Made by a program: the position numbers and the translations under genes. A DNA stretch of 64,000 nt from JAHBTB01 sp964451255. GTDB taxonomy: Bacteria; Armatimonadota; Fimbriimonadia; Fimbriimonadales; Fimbriimonadaceae. Shown piece after piece: positions 8,415 through 17,076 of the stretch. The stretch is taken from positions 806,001-870,000 of the forward strand of contig CAYVHL010000001.1 in NCBI GenBank assembly GCA_964451255.1, written 5' to 3'. Below the pieces are notes generated by a model. It saw nothing but the letters and a program-made list of their open reading frames with translations. It did no database searches and was not told where the DNA came from. The first letter of the stretch is position 1. Every line of letters starts with the position of its first letter.

Positions 8415-10481
8415 TTGAAAAACTTTCTCTTTATCCCAATCGCAGTCGCCTGTTGCGCGCTTGCGGGCGCGCAAGACCGCCTTCCCCACTTGCCAGGCTA
8501 CGCCAATTACACAACGTGGCGCGGCAAGGCACGCCAACTCCTCCACCTTGCGCCAGGAACCGGGCAGTGGAGTGACGCGGACACCTTCCACTACTTCTCA
8601 AATGGCGAGAGCTACACCTACAAGAGAAGCATGAACCAGGTGACGAAAGGTGGCGTGGTCTCAGCACTGCCCGAACCCGTGCCACAAGCCCGGGGCCGAC
8701 AGTTGGCGCGGGTGGTTTCTGCCGACGGCAAGGTGGCCACCTATAAAGACGGCAACATCTTCTTGACATTGCCGGACAAGACCGTCACCCAAGTGACGAC
8801 TGACGGCAGCATAGAAAAGAGGATCAAATACGGCACAGCGAGCTGGGTATACGGAGAAGAGCTGGAACAAAGGGACGCCATGGGCTTTTCGCCCGACGGG
8901 ACGAAGCTCTGGTACTTCCGGTTCGACGAAGGCAAGGTCGTCGACAGCTACTTTCTTGAGAACCAGAAGACGCCTCAGCCGACTCTTAGTGTAGAGGCCT
9001 ACCCAAAGCCGGGGAAACCCAACCCGATGGTTGATATCTACATCTATGACGTGGCGCAGCACAAGAGCGTTCAAGTCAAGGTGAGGGACGGCGAATTCAG
9101 CGATGCGGTCGGACACTATGCCTACGCAGCTTCGTGGCGACCCGACAGCAAAGCGCTCTTGTTTCATCGAATGGATAGGAGGCAGCAGGTGCTTGACTTG
9201 TGCTCTGCCGATCCTTCCACCGGAGCCGTCAAGATCCTTGACCATCAGGTGAACAAGAACGGATGGGTCGAGTACATCCCGCTTCCTAAGTACACGCCGT
9301 TCCCTTGGGCCCTCGGCAGCGACAAACTTTTGAGCCTGTTCGAGGACAGCGGCTTCTACAACATCGGCGTTGTTGACATGGTCAACGGCGGCAGGAAGGA
9401 GATCACCCACCACGCCTTCGACGTGTTGCAGGTGTTGAACGTCGACGGTGCGGCCAAGACGATCGACTACCTCACCGACAACCCAGACCATCCTTACTAC
9501 CAACAACTTTGGCGGGTCAGCTTTGACGGCTCGAACGACCACCGAATCACCGACCCGGCAAAGCACCATCGGGTCATCGTCTCGCCCGACGGCAAGACGA
9601 TCATCGACCGGGCCGAGTCCCCGACCGACCCACCGGTCCTGCAGGTGCTGGACGAAGACGGCAAGGTGCTCAAAGTCCTGGCCACGTCGGACGTCAGCGA
9701 GTTTCTCAAGGCCGGATTCCAACCGACGGAGTGGTTCAGTGTCCCCACTCTAGACGGCACGACGAACGTCATCGCCCGCCTGCATAAACCCAAAGACTTC
9801 GACGCGACCAAGAAGTACCCGGTCATTTTCAGCGTCTACGGCGGGCCCCTGCCCCCAACCTGGGGTAGCCCGGCTGCGACATACCAGGCACCTGACGACC
9901 GCACCAATCTGGGGTTCCTCTGGGTCGAGGTCATGGTTCGCGACGGCCACGGCCGGGGACGTGCCTTCCGACAAGCCATCTTCCATCGGCTCGGCGGACC
10001 TGAAATCGACGATATGGCGGCGATCGCCATGTCGGTAGCCAAGCGCCCCTATGTCAACCCCAAGGAGATCGGCATCGAAGGCACGTCCTACGGTGGCTAC
10101 GCCTCCGCACTAGCGTTGCTCCGCTACCCCGACGTTTTTGCCGCCGCCTGTTCATGTAGCCCGGTGACCGACTACCGGTACTACGACTCGACCTATACCG
10201 AGCGGTATATGGGGCTCCTCGAAGACAACAAGGCCGGCTACGACGCAGGGTCTTGCATGACGTACGCCGCGGACTTGAAGGGCAGGCTCTTGCTCTATTT
10301 CGGCACTGCGGACGACAACGTGCACCAAAACAACTCGTTGTCGCTGATCGAGGCTTTGCGTAGGGCCCGGAAAAACATCGAGGTGCAGATCGGGACCGAC
10401 TTCGGACATTCGGGCATCAACAGCGACCGCATGATGGAGTTCTTCATCGAACGGATGGTTCTCGATCAAGAGAGGAATTAG
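8415..10481 (+). CDS. Secreted S9 family peptidase, dipeptidyl peptidase IV-like
   Basis: An exported serine peptidase expected to release dipeptides from N-termini. TTG 8415 is chosen because it yields a clean signal peptide (Lys, hydrophobic core, cleavage near AGAQ) and has a GGGAG sequence upstream; the in-frame ATG-less extension to 8364 adds no signal-like sequence. The 688-aa protein has a DPP-IV-type beta-propeller (about residues 30-430), then an alpha/beta-hydrolase domain with Ser558 in GTSYGGYAS, Asp633/634 in GTADDNVH and His665 in FGHSG. It is monocistronic and followed by a strong hairpin. Confidence 0.9.
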   Translation: MKNFLFIPIAVACCALAGAQDRLPHLPGYANYTTWRGKARQLLHLAPGTGQWSDADTFHYFSNGESYTYKRSMNQVTKGGVVSALPEPVPQARGRQLARVVSADGKVATYKDGNIFLTLPDKTVTQVTTDGSIEKRIKYGTASWVYGEELEQRDAMGFSPDGTKLWYFRFDEGKVVDSYFLENQKTPQPTLSVEAYPKPGKPNPMVDIYIYDVAQHKSVQVKVRDGEFSDAVGHYAYAASWRPDSKALLFHRMDRRQQVLDLCSADPSTGAVKILDHQVNKNGWVEYIPLPKYTPFPWALGSDKLLSLFEDSGFYNIGVVDMVNGGRKEITHHAFDVLQVLNVDGAAKTIDYLTDNPDHPYYQQLWRVSFDGSNDHRITDPAKHHRVIVSPDGKTIIDRAESPTDPPVLQVLDEDGKVLKVLATSDVSEFLKAGFQPTEWFSVPTLDGTTNVIARLHKPKDFDATKKYPVIFSVYGGPLPPTWGSPAATYQAPDDRTNLGFLWVEVMVRDGHGRGRAFRQAIFHRLGGPEIDDMAAIAMSVAKRPYVNPKEIGIEGTSYGGYASALALLRYPDVFAAACSCSPVTDYRYYDSTYTERYMGLLEDNKAGYDAGSCMTYAADLKGRLLLYFGTADDNVHQNNSLSLIEALRRARKNIEVQIGTDFGHSGINSDRMMEFFIERMVLDQERN

Positions 10482-10502
10482 GCCGACTCCGTAGGCTCGA
10501 TC

Positions 10503-10537
10503 TCGCGGCTGAGGGCTCGAGGGGCCCTCAGCCGCGA
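10503..10537. terminator. Bidirectional hairpin between the S9 peptidase and cinA
   Basis: A 14-bp perfect inverted repeat (10503-10516 with 10524-10537) with a 7-base loop separates two convergent genes. It extends into the last codons of cinA. There is no long U-run, so it may act as a barrier or processing structure as well as a terminator. Confidence 0.7.
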
Positions 10538-11784
10538 TTATCGCACAGGTGCCGATAGAGCAGGGCGAGGGCCGCTTGCGCGGCCCGCAACCGCACAGTC
10601 TCACGGCTGCCTCCAAGCTGGCTCCGTACCGCCGTTGTACGGCCAATCCCAGCTACGGCGACGTAGAAGAGACCATTCGGTTTCTCGACACCGTTCTCGA
10701 TGTAGGGAGCTACGCCCGCGACCCCGGTGGTTGCGACTGCCACGTTGGTCCCGAGTCGTCCCAATGCGCCATCCGCCATCGCCACCGCGACCGCCTCGCT
10801 GACCGCCCCGTGCGCTGGGTCGAGCAAGAGGTCTGGCGGGACGCCGAGCAGGGCGGTCTTTTGAGCGTCCGTGTAGGTGACGACGCCGCCCATGTAGACG
10901 GCGCTGGCGCCTTCCACAGAGGTCAGCCGTCCGCCGACGAGGCCGCCGGTCAGGCTCTCTGCCGTCGCCAGCGTCGCACCCCTCTCCCGTAGCATCGATA
11001 GGACGGTCTCTTCCAGCGACACCTCGCCCTCGGCGTAGACCTTGTCGCCAAGCCTGGACCTGATCTCCTCCGCCACGCTGTCCAACGCGTCGACGCCCGA
11101 TACGCCCGGGCCAGTCCTAGTCGTCAGGCGCAGGTGGACTTCTCCGACCTTTGCGTAGGGTGCGACAGTGACATCGCCAAGGCCCAAGAGGTCCCTGATC
11201 TGATCTTCCAGAGCCGCCTCGCCCACGCCGACGATCCTCAACACCCGTGACTCGATGGATCCGCCGCCGCTCAGCCTCGCCAGTGCCGTGGTCACCGGGC
11301 CGTTCACCATCGGCACAAATTCGTTTCGAGGCCCCGGCAAGCTCACGACGACTTTGGCGTCCTTGCGGGCCAGCAAGCCCGGAGCCGTGCCGTTTGGGTT
11401 GTCAATTGGTTCGGCACAAGAAGGGCGCGTGGCCTGGCGCAGTTGGCTCGGCGTCCATGGGTAACCGCGACGAGTAAACAGGGCCTTTAGGTGCTCCTCG
11501 ATCTCTGGGTCGACGACCAATCGGTCGCCAAGGGCCATCGCGACACCGTCACGGGTGATGTCGTCCTCAGTCGGGCCGAGGCCACCGATGGTCACCACGA
11601 TGTCAGACCGGGAAAGCGCGAGCCGCAACGCGTCCGTCAGCCGCGGCAGATTGTCTCCCACCGTCTGGCGGTACATGTGGTCGATGCCGAGGGAGGCGAA
11701 CAACTGGCCTAGTTCGGCCGCATTGGTATCGACAATTTGGCCAAGCAACAGTTCGGTGCCGACCGAGACGATCTCCGCCCTCAT
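10528..11784 (-). CDS. cinA: CinA family protein (NMN deamidase / ADP-ribose pyrophosphatase type)
   Basis: Recycles pyridine nucleotides; full-length CinA proteins carry an N-terminal MoCF-like (COG1058) domain and a C-terminal nicotinamide-nucleotide amidohydrolase domain. Both are visible: AEIVSVGTELLLGQIVDTN at the N-terminus with GGLGPTEDDITRD, and ATAESLTGG with VVTYTDAQK in the C-terminal domain. ATG 11784 is chosen because it begins the conserved MRAEIVSVG; the longer opening to 11838 would run into the upstream gene. The protein is 418 aa. It is 10 bases downstream of the PrcB-like gene on the same strand. Confidence 0.93.
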   Translation of the reverse strand: MRAEIVSVGTELLLGQIVDTNAAELGQLFASLGIDHMYRQTVGDNLPRLTDALRLALSRSDIVVTIGGLGPTEDDITRDGVAMALGDRLVVDPEIEEHLKALFTRRGYPWTPSQLRQATRPSCAEPIDNPNGTAPGLLARKDAKVVVSLPGPRNEFVPMVNGPVTTALARLSGGGSIESRVLRIVGVGEAALEDQIRDLLGLGDVTVAPYAKVGEVHLRLTTRTGPGVSGVDALDSVAEEIRSRLGDKVYAEGEVSLEETVLSMLRERGATLATAESLTGGLVGGRLTSVEGASAVYMGGVVTYTDAQKTALLGVPPDLLLDPAHGAVSEAVAVAMADGALGRLGTNVAVATTGVAGVAPYIENGVEKPNGLFYVAVAGIGRTTAVRSQLGGSRETVRLRAAQAALALLYRHLCDNRG

Positions 11785-11794
11785 GGGCTTCAGG

Positions 11795-12514
11795 TTATCT
11801 TCCGCCGCCGCCGTCGCGCCCGCCACGATCGTTGTCACGACGTTGGCCGCGATGGTCGCCTTTGTTCCCGTTGTCGTCCGGATACAGCGGAGTCAGTCCG
11901 CCTTGGCCGAACCGCCAAGCTTGCGGCTGGCGATGATGCCCACTCTGGGCAGGAGCGAGCGGCGTCAAGCCGCCTTGTCCAAAACGCCAAGCAGGCGCCC
12001 ATCCGGCGCACACCACTCCTGCACCACCCATCGAATAGTAGGGGTCGTACATTTGGCGTCCAAAGAATTGGTACGGACAGGCGAGCCTTTCAATCCGAAC
12101 GATGCAGAACGGGCTGCACACCACTTGCGCGGTCAGCACACCTTGTGGTGGCGCAAGCACCACCCACTGGATACCGAGCGCACCGGCGCTCTGCCTGGTC
12201 AGAGTCTCCACATAGACGTGGTATCCCGCCGTCCGCACCTGGCCCATGTACACGATGGCGATGTCTTGCGTGTTCCAATTGGCGACCACGGGTATATCAA
12301 GCCGGGTGTTGGCGTCGACCCCATACATCATGCGGAACTGCCTCTCCCAATCTGCTTGGTTGGAGACGATCACTGTGCCAGGGCGGGTGACCGCACAGTT
12401 TTCGCCTTGGGCAACGGTGGACCACACGGGCGCGGGATAGCCCGGCTGGGCTCCAAACTGGGCCAAGGCAGTGCCCGACAGCAAGGTCAAGCTCAGGAAT
12501 AAGGCGGATTTCAT
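11795..12514 (-). CDS. Secreted PrcB-like domain protein with a repeated C-terminal motif
   Basis: A 239-aa exported protein. Residues 1-18 form a signal peptide ending ALAQ. Residues about 45-155 resemble the PrcB C-terminal domain (DWERQFR, then IAIVYMGQVRTAGY, and a closing IVRIERL). PrcB is a treponemal protease-complex subunit; catalysis is not expected here. The C-terminus is unusual: the 12-residue motif AWRFGQGGLTPL occurs twice (DNA copies near 11889-11920 and 11962-11993), followed by a charged Gly/Arg/Asp-rich tail. An AGAGGAT ribosome-binding site precedes the ATG. Its target is unknown. Confidence 0.6.
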   Translation of the reverse strand: MKSALFLSLTLLSGTALAQFGAQPGYPAPVWSTVAQGENCAVTRPGTVIVSNQADWERQFRMMYGVDANTRLDIPVVANWNTQDIAIVYMGQVRTAGYHVYVETLTRQSAGALGIQWVVLAPPQGVLTAQVVCSPFCIVRIERLACPYQFFGRQMYDPYYSMGGAGVVCAGWAPAWRFGQGGLTPLAPAQSGHHRQPQAWRFGQGGLTPLYPDDNGNKGDHRGQRRDNDRGGRDGGGGR

Positions 12515-12549
12515 GGTAATCCTCTACTCTATTGGACGCATCTACACAC

Positions 12550-12570
12550 CACGGATTACACTAGTCCGTG
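12550..12570. other. Hairpin between the PrcB-like gene and tRNA-Leu
   Basis: CACGGA (12550-12555) and TCCGTG (12565-12570) form a 6-bp stem with a 9-base loop, just 3' of the minus-strand tRNA gene. It could aid tRNA 3' termination or processing. No U-run follows. Confidence 0.35.
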
Positions 12571-12580
12571 AAGAAAATGT

Positions 12581-12667
12581 TGGTGCCGGGAGCGGGACTC
12601 GAACCCGCACGGGTTTTTGGCCCAACGGTTTTTGAGACCGCCGCGTCTACCATTCCGCCACCCCGGC
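12581..12667 (-). tRNA. tRNA-Leu (anticodon CAA)
   Basis: Read on the minus strand, an 87-nt cloverleaf with encoded CCA. The acceptor stem GCCGGGG pairs with the 3' side, the D-arm contains GGCGGAATGGTAGACGC, the anticodon loop CTCAAAA gives CAA (reads UUG), a long class II variable arm follows, and the T-arm has GGTTCGAGTCC. The long variable arm fits leucine. Confidence 0.95.
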
Positions 12668-12725
12668 GCGGGCCGGAAGGATACCCCCTCGCCGCGACCA
12701 GTCCCCGGCCAATTCGCGCCGAGAT

Positions 12726-13688
12726 CTACTGCGACATGACATCGACCAGGAGGAGCCGCTCGGGATCGACGGTTCGTTCGGTGGACAGAACGTAGCTCAG
12801 CGGGTGGGTGACGAGTTTGTTACCGTCGACCCCGACCATCTCAGCGCTGTAGCCGCTGATCAGCCGGTTCGCCGCGAACGCCCCGAGGCGCAAGGCAAGG
12901 ATCCGGTCAAACGCCGTCGGTGAGCCACCGCGCTGCATATGGCCAAGAACCAGGTACCGGGCTTCAAATCCCGTGTTCTTCTGCACGAAATCCCGCACGT
13001 CAGACGCTCGCGCCGCGCCTTCCGCCAACACAATGATCGAACTCTTCTTCCCTCGTGACCTGGCCCGCTTGAGATTGTCGCAAATATCCAGCAACGAGAA
13101 CGGCACCTCGGGGATCAGTACCGCCTCAGCCCCGCTCCCGAGGGCGACGTCCAAGGCGATGAAACCGTTGGCTCGGCCCATGACCTCGACGACAAAGACC
13201 CGCTCATGCGAGTAGGCGGTGTCACGCACCTTGTCGATGGCTTCCTGGGCGGTGTTGACGGCGGTGTCAAAGCCAATGGAGAAATCCGTGCCGCTGATGT
13301 CGTTGTCGATGGATCCGGGCACCCCGACGACGGCGAAGCCGAACTCTTCATGGAGCTTGCGGGCACCGGCCAGGGAACCGTCGCCTCCGATGACGACCAG
13401 ACCCTCGACACCATTGTCCTCCAACACCTGGATCGCCTGCTTTCGGCCTTCGAGGGTTCGAAACTCTTCGGAACGGGCTGTGCGGAGGAACGTGCCGCCC
13501 AGGTTGATGATCCCTCCGACGGCCTTGCTGTCCATCGGAACGATCTCTTCCGCGATGATGCCCCGGTAGCCGTGATGGAATCCGACAACTTCCACACCGC
13601 GGCCGATGGCTGCCCGGACCGTGCTTCGGACGGCGGCGTTCATGCCCGGCGCGTCACCACCGCTGGTAATTATCCCGATCTTCTTCAT
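12726..13688 (-). CDS. pfkA: ATP-dependent 6-phosphofructokinase
   Basis: Phosphorylates fructose-6-phosphate in glycolysis. The 320-aa length is that of the bacterial short homotetrameric type. Visible motifs are GGDAPGMNA near the N-terminus, the phosphoryl-donor motif GGDGS (Gly after Asp predicts ATP rather than pyrophosphate), the catalytic GSIDNDISGTD, and MGRANGFIALD. The DNA between its start and the TfoX-like gene is short. It lies downstream of that gene on the same strand. Confidence 0.96.
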   Translation of the reverse strand: MKKIGIITSGGDAPGMNAAVRSTVRAAIGRGVEVVGFHHGYRGIIAEEIVPMDSKAVGGIINLGGTFLRTARSEEFRTLEGRKQAIQVLEDNGVEGLVVIGGDGSLAGARKLHEEFGFAVVGVPGSIDNDISGTDFSIGFDTAVNTAQEAIDKVRDTAYSHERVFVVEVMGRANGFIALDVALGSGAEAVLIPEVPFSLLDICDNLKRARSRGKKSSIIVLAEGAARASDVRDFVQKNTGFEARYLVLGHMQRGGSPTAFDRILALRLGAFAANRLISGYSAEMVGVDGNKLVTHPLSYVLSTERTVDPERLLLVDVMSQ

Positions 13689-13765
13689 CGACTCCCCTTT
13701 GCCCGCCGCATTCTCACCAACACGGGTCGCCGATCCGAGGCAACACTTCCGTCATCGCATGCCGA

Positions 13766-14098
13766 TCAATGGACGGCTTGGGATGAAGCGTAAGTCGCGC
13801 TCTTTTGAACCCATCCGACGAAGGAGTCGAAGTTATCCAAGACTTGACGGGGCATACGGACATAGTCTCGCATCGGCTCGGCCTGTTCGCTGGCCCTCAG
13901 GAGCTCGGCCCCTTCCATTGCCAAGAGTTCTTGCACATCGCAAGGGGAGAGCTTCAAGCCAATGTCTTCACCTACCAAATAGGCGAACATCTTCTCCCCG
14001 GAATAGATGGCCATGCCATCAAACATGCGACGGGCACGGACATCCATGCCTTCAGCGGCTTTCATCATTTGTTCGTAGCGAATAGGCCGGTACACCAT
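13766..14098 (-). CDS. TfoX N-terminal domain protein
   Basis: A 110-aa protein matching the stand-alone TfoX_N domain (RRMFDGMAIYSGEKMFAYLV is close to the family signature, here in residues about 23-42). In gamma-proteobacteria TfoX/Sxy regulates competence, but single-domain relatives in other phyla have no established role. It lacks the C-terminal TfoX_C domain. Upstream (14120-14139) a 7-bp hairpin with a 6-base loop sits about 20 bases before the start. Confidence 0.8.
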   Translation of the reverse strand: MVYRPIRYEQMMKAAEGMDVRARRMFDGMAIYSGEKMFAYLVGEDIGLKLSPCDVQELLAMEGAELLRASEQAEPMRDYVRMPRQVLDNFDSFVGWVQKSATYASSQAVH

Positions 14099-14260
14099 GG
14101 TTAGATCACCTTGTCCCGAAGCCGGACGCCCCTCCGGCTGGAGGAAAAGCGGGGCAACAACCCCATCGCCCAGGATACCTCACCAAAGATTGCGAGAATC
14201 GACCCGATCAACAATTTCAGTCTCTGAAAAAAGCCTGAGCGCTTGGCCTTGGGTGGTGCA
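14099..14260. other. Intergenic gap between ubiD and the TfoX-like gene
   Basis: No gene seen. It holds the hairpin AGCCGGA/TCCGGCT at 14120-14126 and 14133-14139, and an A-run at 14226-14231 that reads as a U-run on the minus strand after a weak GC stem. This may be a poor intrinsic terminator for the UbiD gene. Confidence 0.35.
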
Positions 14261-15808
14261 CTAGAGGCCCAATCTCGGCCACAGGCCGTCGATCCTAGCC
14301 TTGACGTCTTCGGCCATCGTGATCAACTTCGGATAGTCACGCTGGAATCCGTTCTCACCCGGCCACTTATGAGTGCAGTCGAACCCGATCTTGCCACCGA
14401 ACCCCTCGGACATCGCCGCATGGTCGAGTTGGTCCACGGGCCCTTTCGACATCAGTGTGTCCCGGCCGGGGTCGCAGTTCGCGCCGATCCGGAACAACAC
14501 CTCGCCGACGTTTTGCACGTCGCAGTCTTCGTCGAAGACGAAGACGAACTTGGTGAACGCCAAGCCGCCTAGCCCCCAGATCGCGTTCATCACCTTGTAG
14601 GCGTGCCCTGGATACTTCTTCCTGATCGAGACGAAGGCGACATTGTGAAAACACGCCTCGACCGGAAGGTTCATGTTGACGATCTCGGGCGTGGTCAGCT
14701 GGATCATCGGCATAAATATGCGTTCGACCGCCTTGCCCATCCAGCCGTCCTCCATCGGCGGCTGGCCGACTATGGTGGCCGGGTAGACCGGGTTCTGACG
14801 CCGGGTCAGGCACGTGACGTGGAAGACGGGGAACTCTTCCGCCAGGGAGTAGTAGCCGGTGTGGTCCCCGAACGGACCCTCCAGCGCACGCTCGGAGGGA
14901 TCGACGTAGCCCTCCAAGACGAACTCGGCGTCGGCCGGGACGAGCAGGTCGACCGTCTTGGCCTTGACGAGCCTGGCATTCTCCTGGCGCAAGAATCCGG
15001 CGAACAACATCTCGTCGATGCCCGGAGGCAGGGGTGAGATCGCCGAAAACGTGTACGCCGGGTCTCCACCGAGGACTACGGCTACTTCGATCCGGTTTCC
15101 CCGTGCCTGGGCCGACTCCATGTGCCGGGCGCCGGTCTTGTGCATCTGCCAGTGCATGCCGCATGTGTTGCGGCCGCGAACCTGGACGCGGTACATGCCG
15201 ACGTTGCGACGACCTGTCTCGGGGTCATGGGTGAACACTAAGGGCAAGGTGATGTAGGGGCCGCCGTCCTCGGGCCAACAGGTGAGGATGGGCAACTGGG
15301 TCAGATCGACGGCGTCCCCCGTCTGCACGACCTCCTGACAGATTCCTTCACCGACAGTTTTCGGCTGGATGTGCCGGAGCTCGCCCGCTAGCCAGGCGCC
15401 GAACTTGGCCTTGTCGACGAGGGTTCCCTTGGGTGGCTGGGCTTTCAACAGCTTGGCGATCCGAACGGCCTGGTCTTCGATGTCGTCGCAACTGAGGGCG
15501 AGCGACATCCGCCTCCTGGTGCCCATCGTGTTGATCGCGACCGGGAAGGGGTAGGTCGTCACGTTGGAGGGACGGGCGGCCGGGTCGATACTTGGTTGCC
15601 CCATAACCGCGCTTCTGGGGTCGGGCGTGCCATACCGTTGAGCGACGCCGCTGGGGTTCTCGAAGAGCAACGCCGGCCCGCCAGATTTCATCACGCGGTC
15701 GGCTACCTCGGTGATCTCCAAGTAAGGGCTGACCGGCTCGGATATCCTCTTGAGCTCGCCTTCGGCGTACAAAGCGTCCAAGAAATGTTGGAAGTCACGA
15801 AAGGCCAT
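14261..15808 (-). CDS. UbiD family decarboxylase
   Basis: A prenylated-FMN-dependent, non-oxidative decarboxylase of 515 aa. Family features include the N-terminal FRDFQHFLDAL segment, GMYRVQVRGRNTCGMHWQ, the acidic FGDHTGYYS stretch that contributes to the active site, and GQPPMEDGWMGKAVERIF. Members act in ubiquinone or menaquinone synthesis or on aromatic acids; the length is near that of UbiD proper, but the substrate cannot be read off. No ubiX flavin prenyltransferase partner is visible nearby. Confidence 0.9.
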   Translation of the reverse strand: MAFRDFQHFLDALYAEGELKRISEPVSPYLEITEVADRVMKSGGPALLFENPSGVAQRYGTPDPRSAVMGQPSIDPAARPSNVTTYPFPVAINTMGTRRRMSLALSCDDIEDQAVRIAKLLKAQPPKGTLVDKAKFGAWLAGELRHIQPKTVGEGICQEVVQTGDAVDLTQLPILTCWPEDGGPYITLPLVFTHDPETGRRNVGMYRVQVRGRNTCGMHWQMHKTGARHMESAQARGNRIEVAVVLGGDPAYTFSAISPLPPGIDEMLFAGFLRQENARLVKAKTVDLLVPADAEFVLEGYVDPSERALEGPFGDHTGYYSLAEEFPVFHVTCLTRRQNPVYPATIVGQPPMEDGWMGKAVERIFMPMIQLTTPEIVNMNLPVEACFHNVAFVSIRKKYPGHAYKVMNAIWGLGGLAFTKFVFVFDEDCDVQNVGEVLFRIGANCDPGRDTLMSKGPVDQLDHAAMSEGFGGKIGFDCTHKWPGENGFQRDYPKLITMAEDVKARIDGLWPRLGL

Positions 15809-15865
15809 GGGCGAGCGTCATTCTACGCGCACGCCCCCCCTTAACGGGGCGGTCGTATCAACGTC

Positions 15866-16441
15866 TCAGCGCTTCCGACGCCGTAACAACGGCACGACCG
15901 CCAAGCCGAGCAGCGACATCGTGGCGGGTTCTGGGACAGGGAGAAGGAACCCCTTGATCTCGCCGCCAGTGAACAGCTGGGTATGGATGTTGAGGTACGT
16001 CCGATCCTGCTGCATATAGCCCAACAGCGCAGCGAAGGCCGAATCTGCGGTTCCGCCGTTGGCCGTGACGAACGCACTGGTGTACGAATTGACGTCGGCC
16101 ATATCAAACACGTTGTCGTACGTCCCTGAAGTCACGCCGAGGGGGAATCCGGCCAACCCGGTGACGACTGCCGCGTTGCCGTCCAAAGGGTTCGCCGTCG
16201 GGGCGTGCAGGTGGGCCGCTGTCGTCGGGCTGAGTAATCCGGAAAAAGCCAAGTTGACACGCATCGTCTTGGCGGCATCGTCGACTGTGACCTCCGCGCT
16301 CCCGAAACCCGGCGACGCGTTGGGAGGCGACTCGTAGAGGCCGGACATGACCGTTTCGAAAACAAAGACGGTCGCAAAACAATTTGGGGCCACAAAGGCG
16401 GCAGCAACTACGATTAGGGAACTTTTAAGCAAGATTTTCAT
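15866..16441 (-). CDS. CHRD domain protein with PEP-CTERM sorting signal
   Basis: An exported 191-aa protein. ATG 16441 (with GAAGG upstream) gives MKILLKSSLIVVAAAFVA, a signal peptide; an in-frame ATG at 16465 would only lengthen the cytosolic tip. The body is a CHRD domain (about residues 30-165, with GSAEVTVDDAAKTMRV and AAHLHAP). The end is VPEPATMSLLGL, a hydrophobic stretch and RRRKR, a canonical PEP-CTERM signal processed by an exosortase. No exosortase is in this window. Probably surface- or exopolysaccharide-associated. Confidence 0.9.
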   Translation of the reverse strand: MKILLKSSLIVVAAAFVAPNCFATVFVFETVMSGLYESPPNASPGFGSAEVTVDDAAKTMRVNLAFSGLLSPTTAAHLHAPTANPLDGNAAVVTGLAGFPLGVTSGTYDNVFDMADVNSYTSAFVTANGGTADSAFAALLGYMQQDRTYLNIHTQLFTGGEIKGFLLPVPEPATMSLLGLAVVPLLRRRKR

Positions 16442-16572
16442 AAGAGCCTTCGGAACATAGGTCACAAAGCAAAATACAGAACTGATAATAAGCGGTCCGA
16501 CGAGATTTGTGGGCCGGTAAAAATACTGGTTTCGGATTCGCCAAGTAGACTTGCTTATGCAGGCCCCACGGC

Positions 16573-17076
16573 ATGGAGACGAGCGTCACGTATAGCTTGG
16601 ACAGACTCCGCGAGACTTGGGAGGTCCGCGAAGAGACGCGAAGGTCGATGCAGTCGAACCGAGGCACCGGCACAATGCCCGAAGAAAGGCTCTGCCAGGA
16701 ACTGCGTCGACTCCGGGCTACCGGTTATCGCAGGAACTTGCGGTCGCTCCCAGGGACTCCCGACATTGCGTTTACCAGGGCCCGCCTTGCCATCTTCGTC
16801 CACGGTTGCTTCTGGCATGGCTGCCGCCTATGCGACAGCTATCGGGTCCCCAAGACGAACGAAGCGTTTTGGCGGGAGAAAGTCAGGCGCAACCAGGTTC
16901 GGCACCAGGCCACACTCGAAGAGCTTGAGTCGCGCGGCTATCGAACGCTGACGTTCTGGGAGTGCCAGATCAAGGCCGACATCGACGCCGTCGCCCGGCT
17001 CATCGTCGCGGCCAGCCGAAGTCAGGGTAAGAGCCCCTCTTCTTCCGAACGGTTGATGATTCCAAACGCAAAGTAA
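16573..17076 (+). CDS. vsr: Very short patch repair endonuclease (Vsr family)
   Basis: A 167-aa nicking endonuclease of the Vsr family, which cuts beside T:G mismatches arising from 5-methylcytosine deamination. The conserved block is intact: RRSMQSNRG near the N-terminus, LPGTPDIAF with the metal-binding Asp64, FVHGCFWHGC with His77 and His82, and LTFWECQIK near the C-terminus. Family partners are DNA cytosine methyltransferases, but none is adjacent. It is divergent from the PEP-CTERM gene and its 3' end overlaps the convergent zinc-ribbon gene by 55 bases. Possibly acquired. Confidence 0.88.
   Translation: METSVTYSLDRLRETWEVREETRRSMQSNRGTGTMPEERLCQELRRLRATGYRRNLRSLPGTPDIAFTRARLAIFVHGCFWHGCRLCDSYRVPKTNEAFWREKVRRNQVRHQATLEELESRGYRTLTFWECQIKADIDAVARLIVAASRSQGKSPSSSERLMIPNAK

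Noticed and set aside
12568..12795. Plus-strand open frame of 75 codons
   Set aside because: Crosses the tRNA-Leu gene and the 3' end of pfkA.
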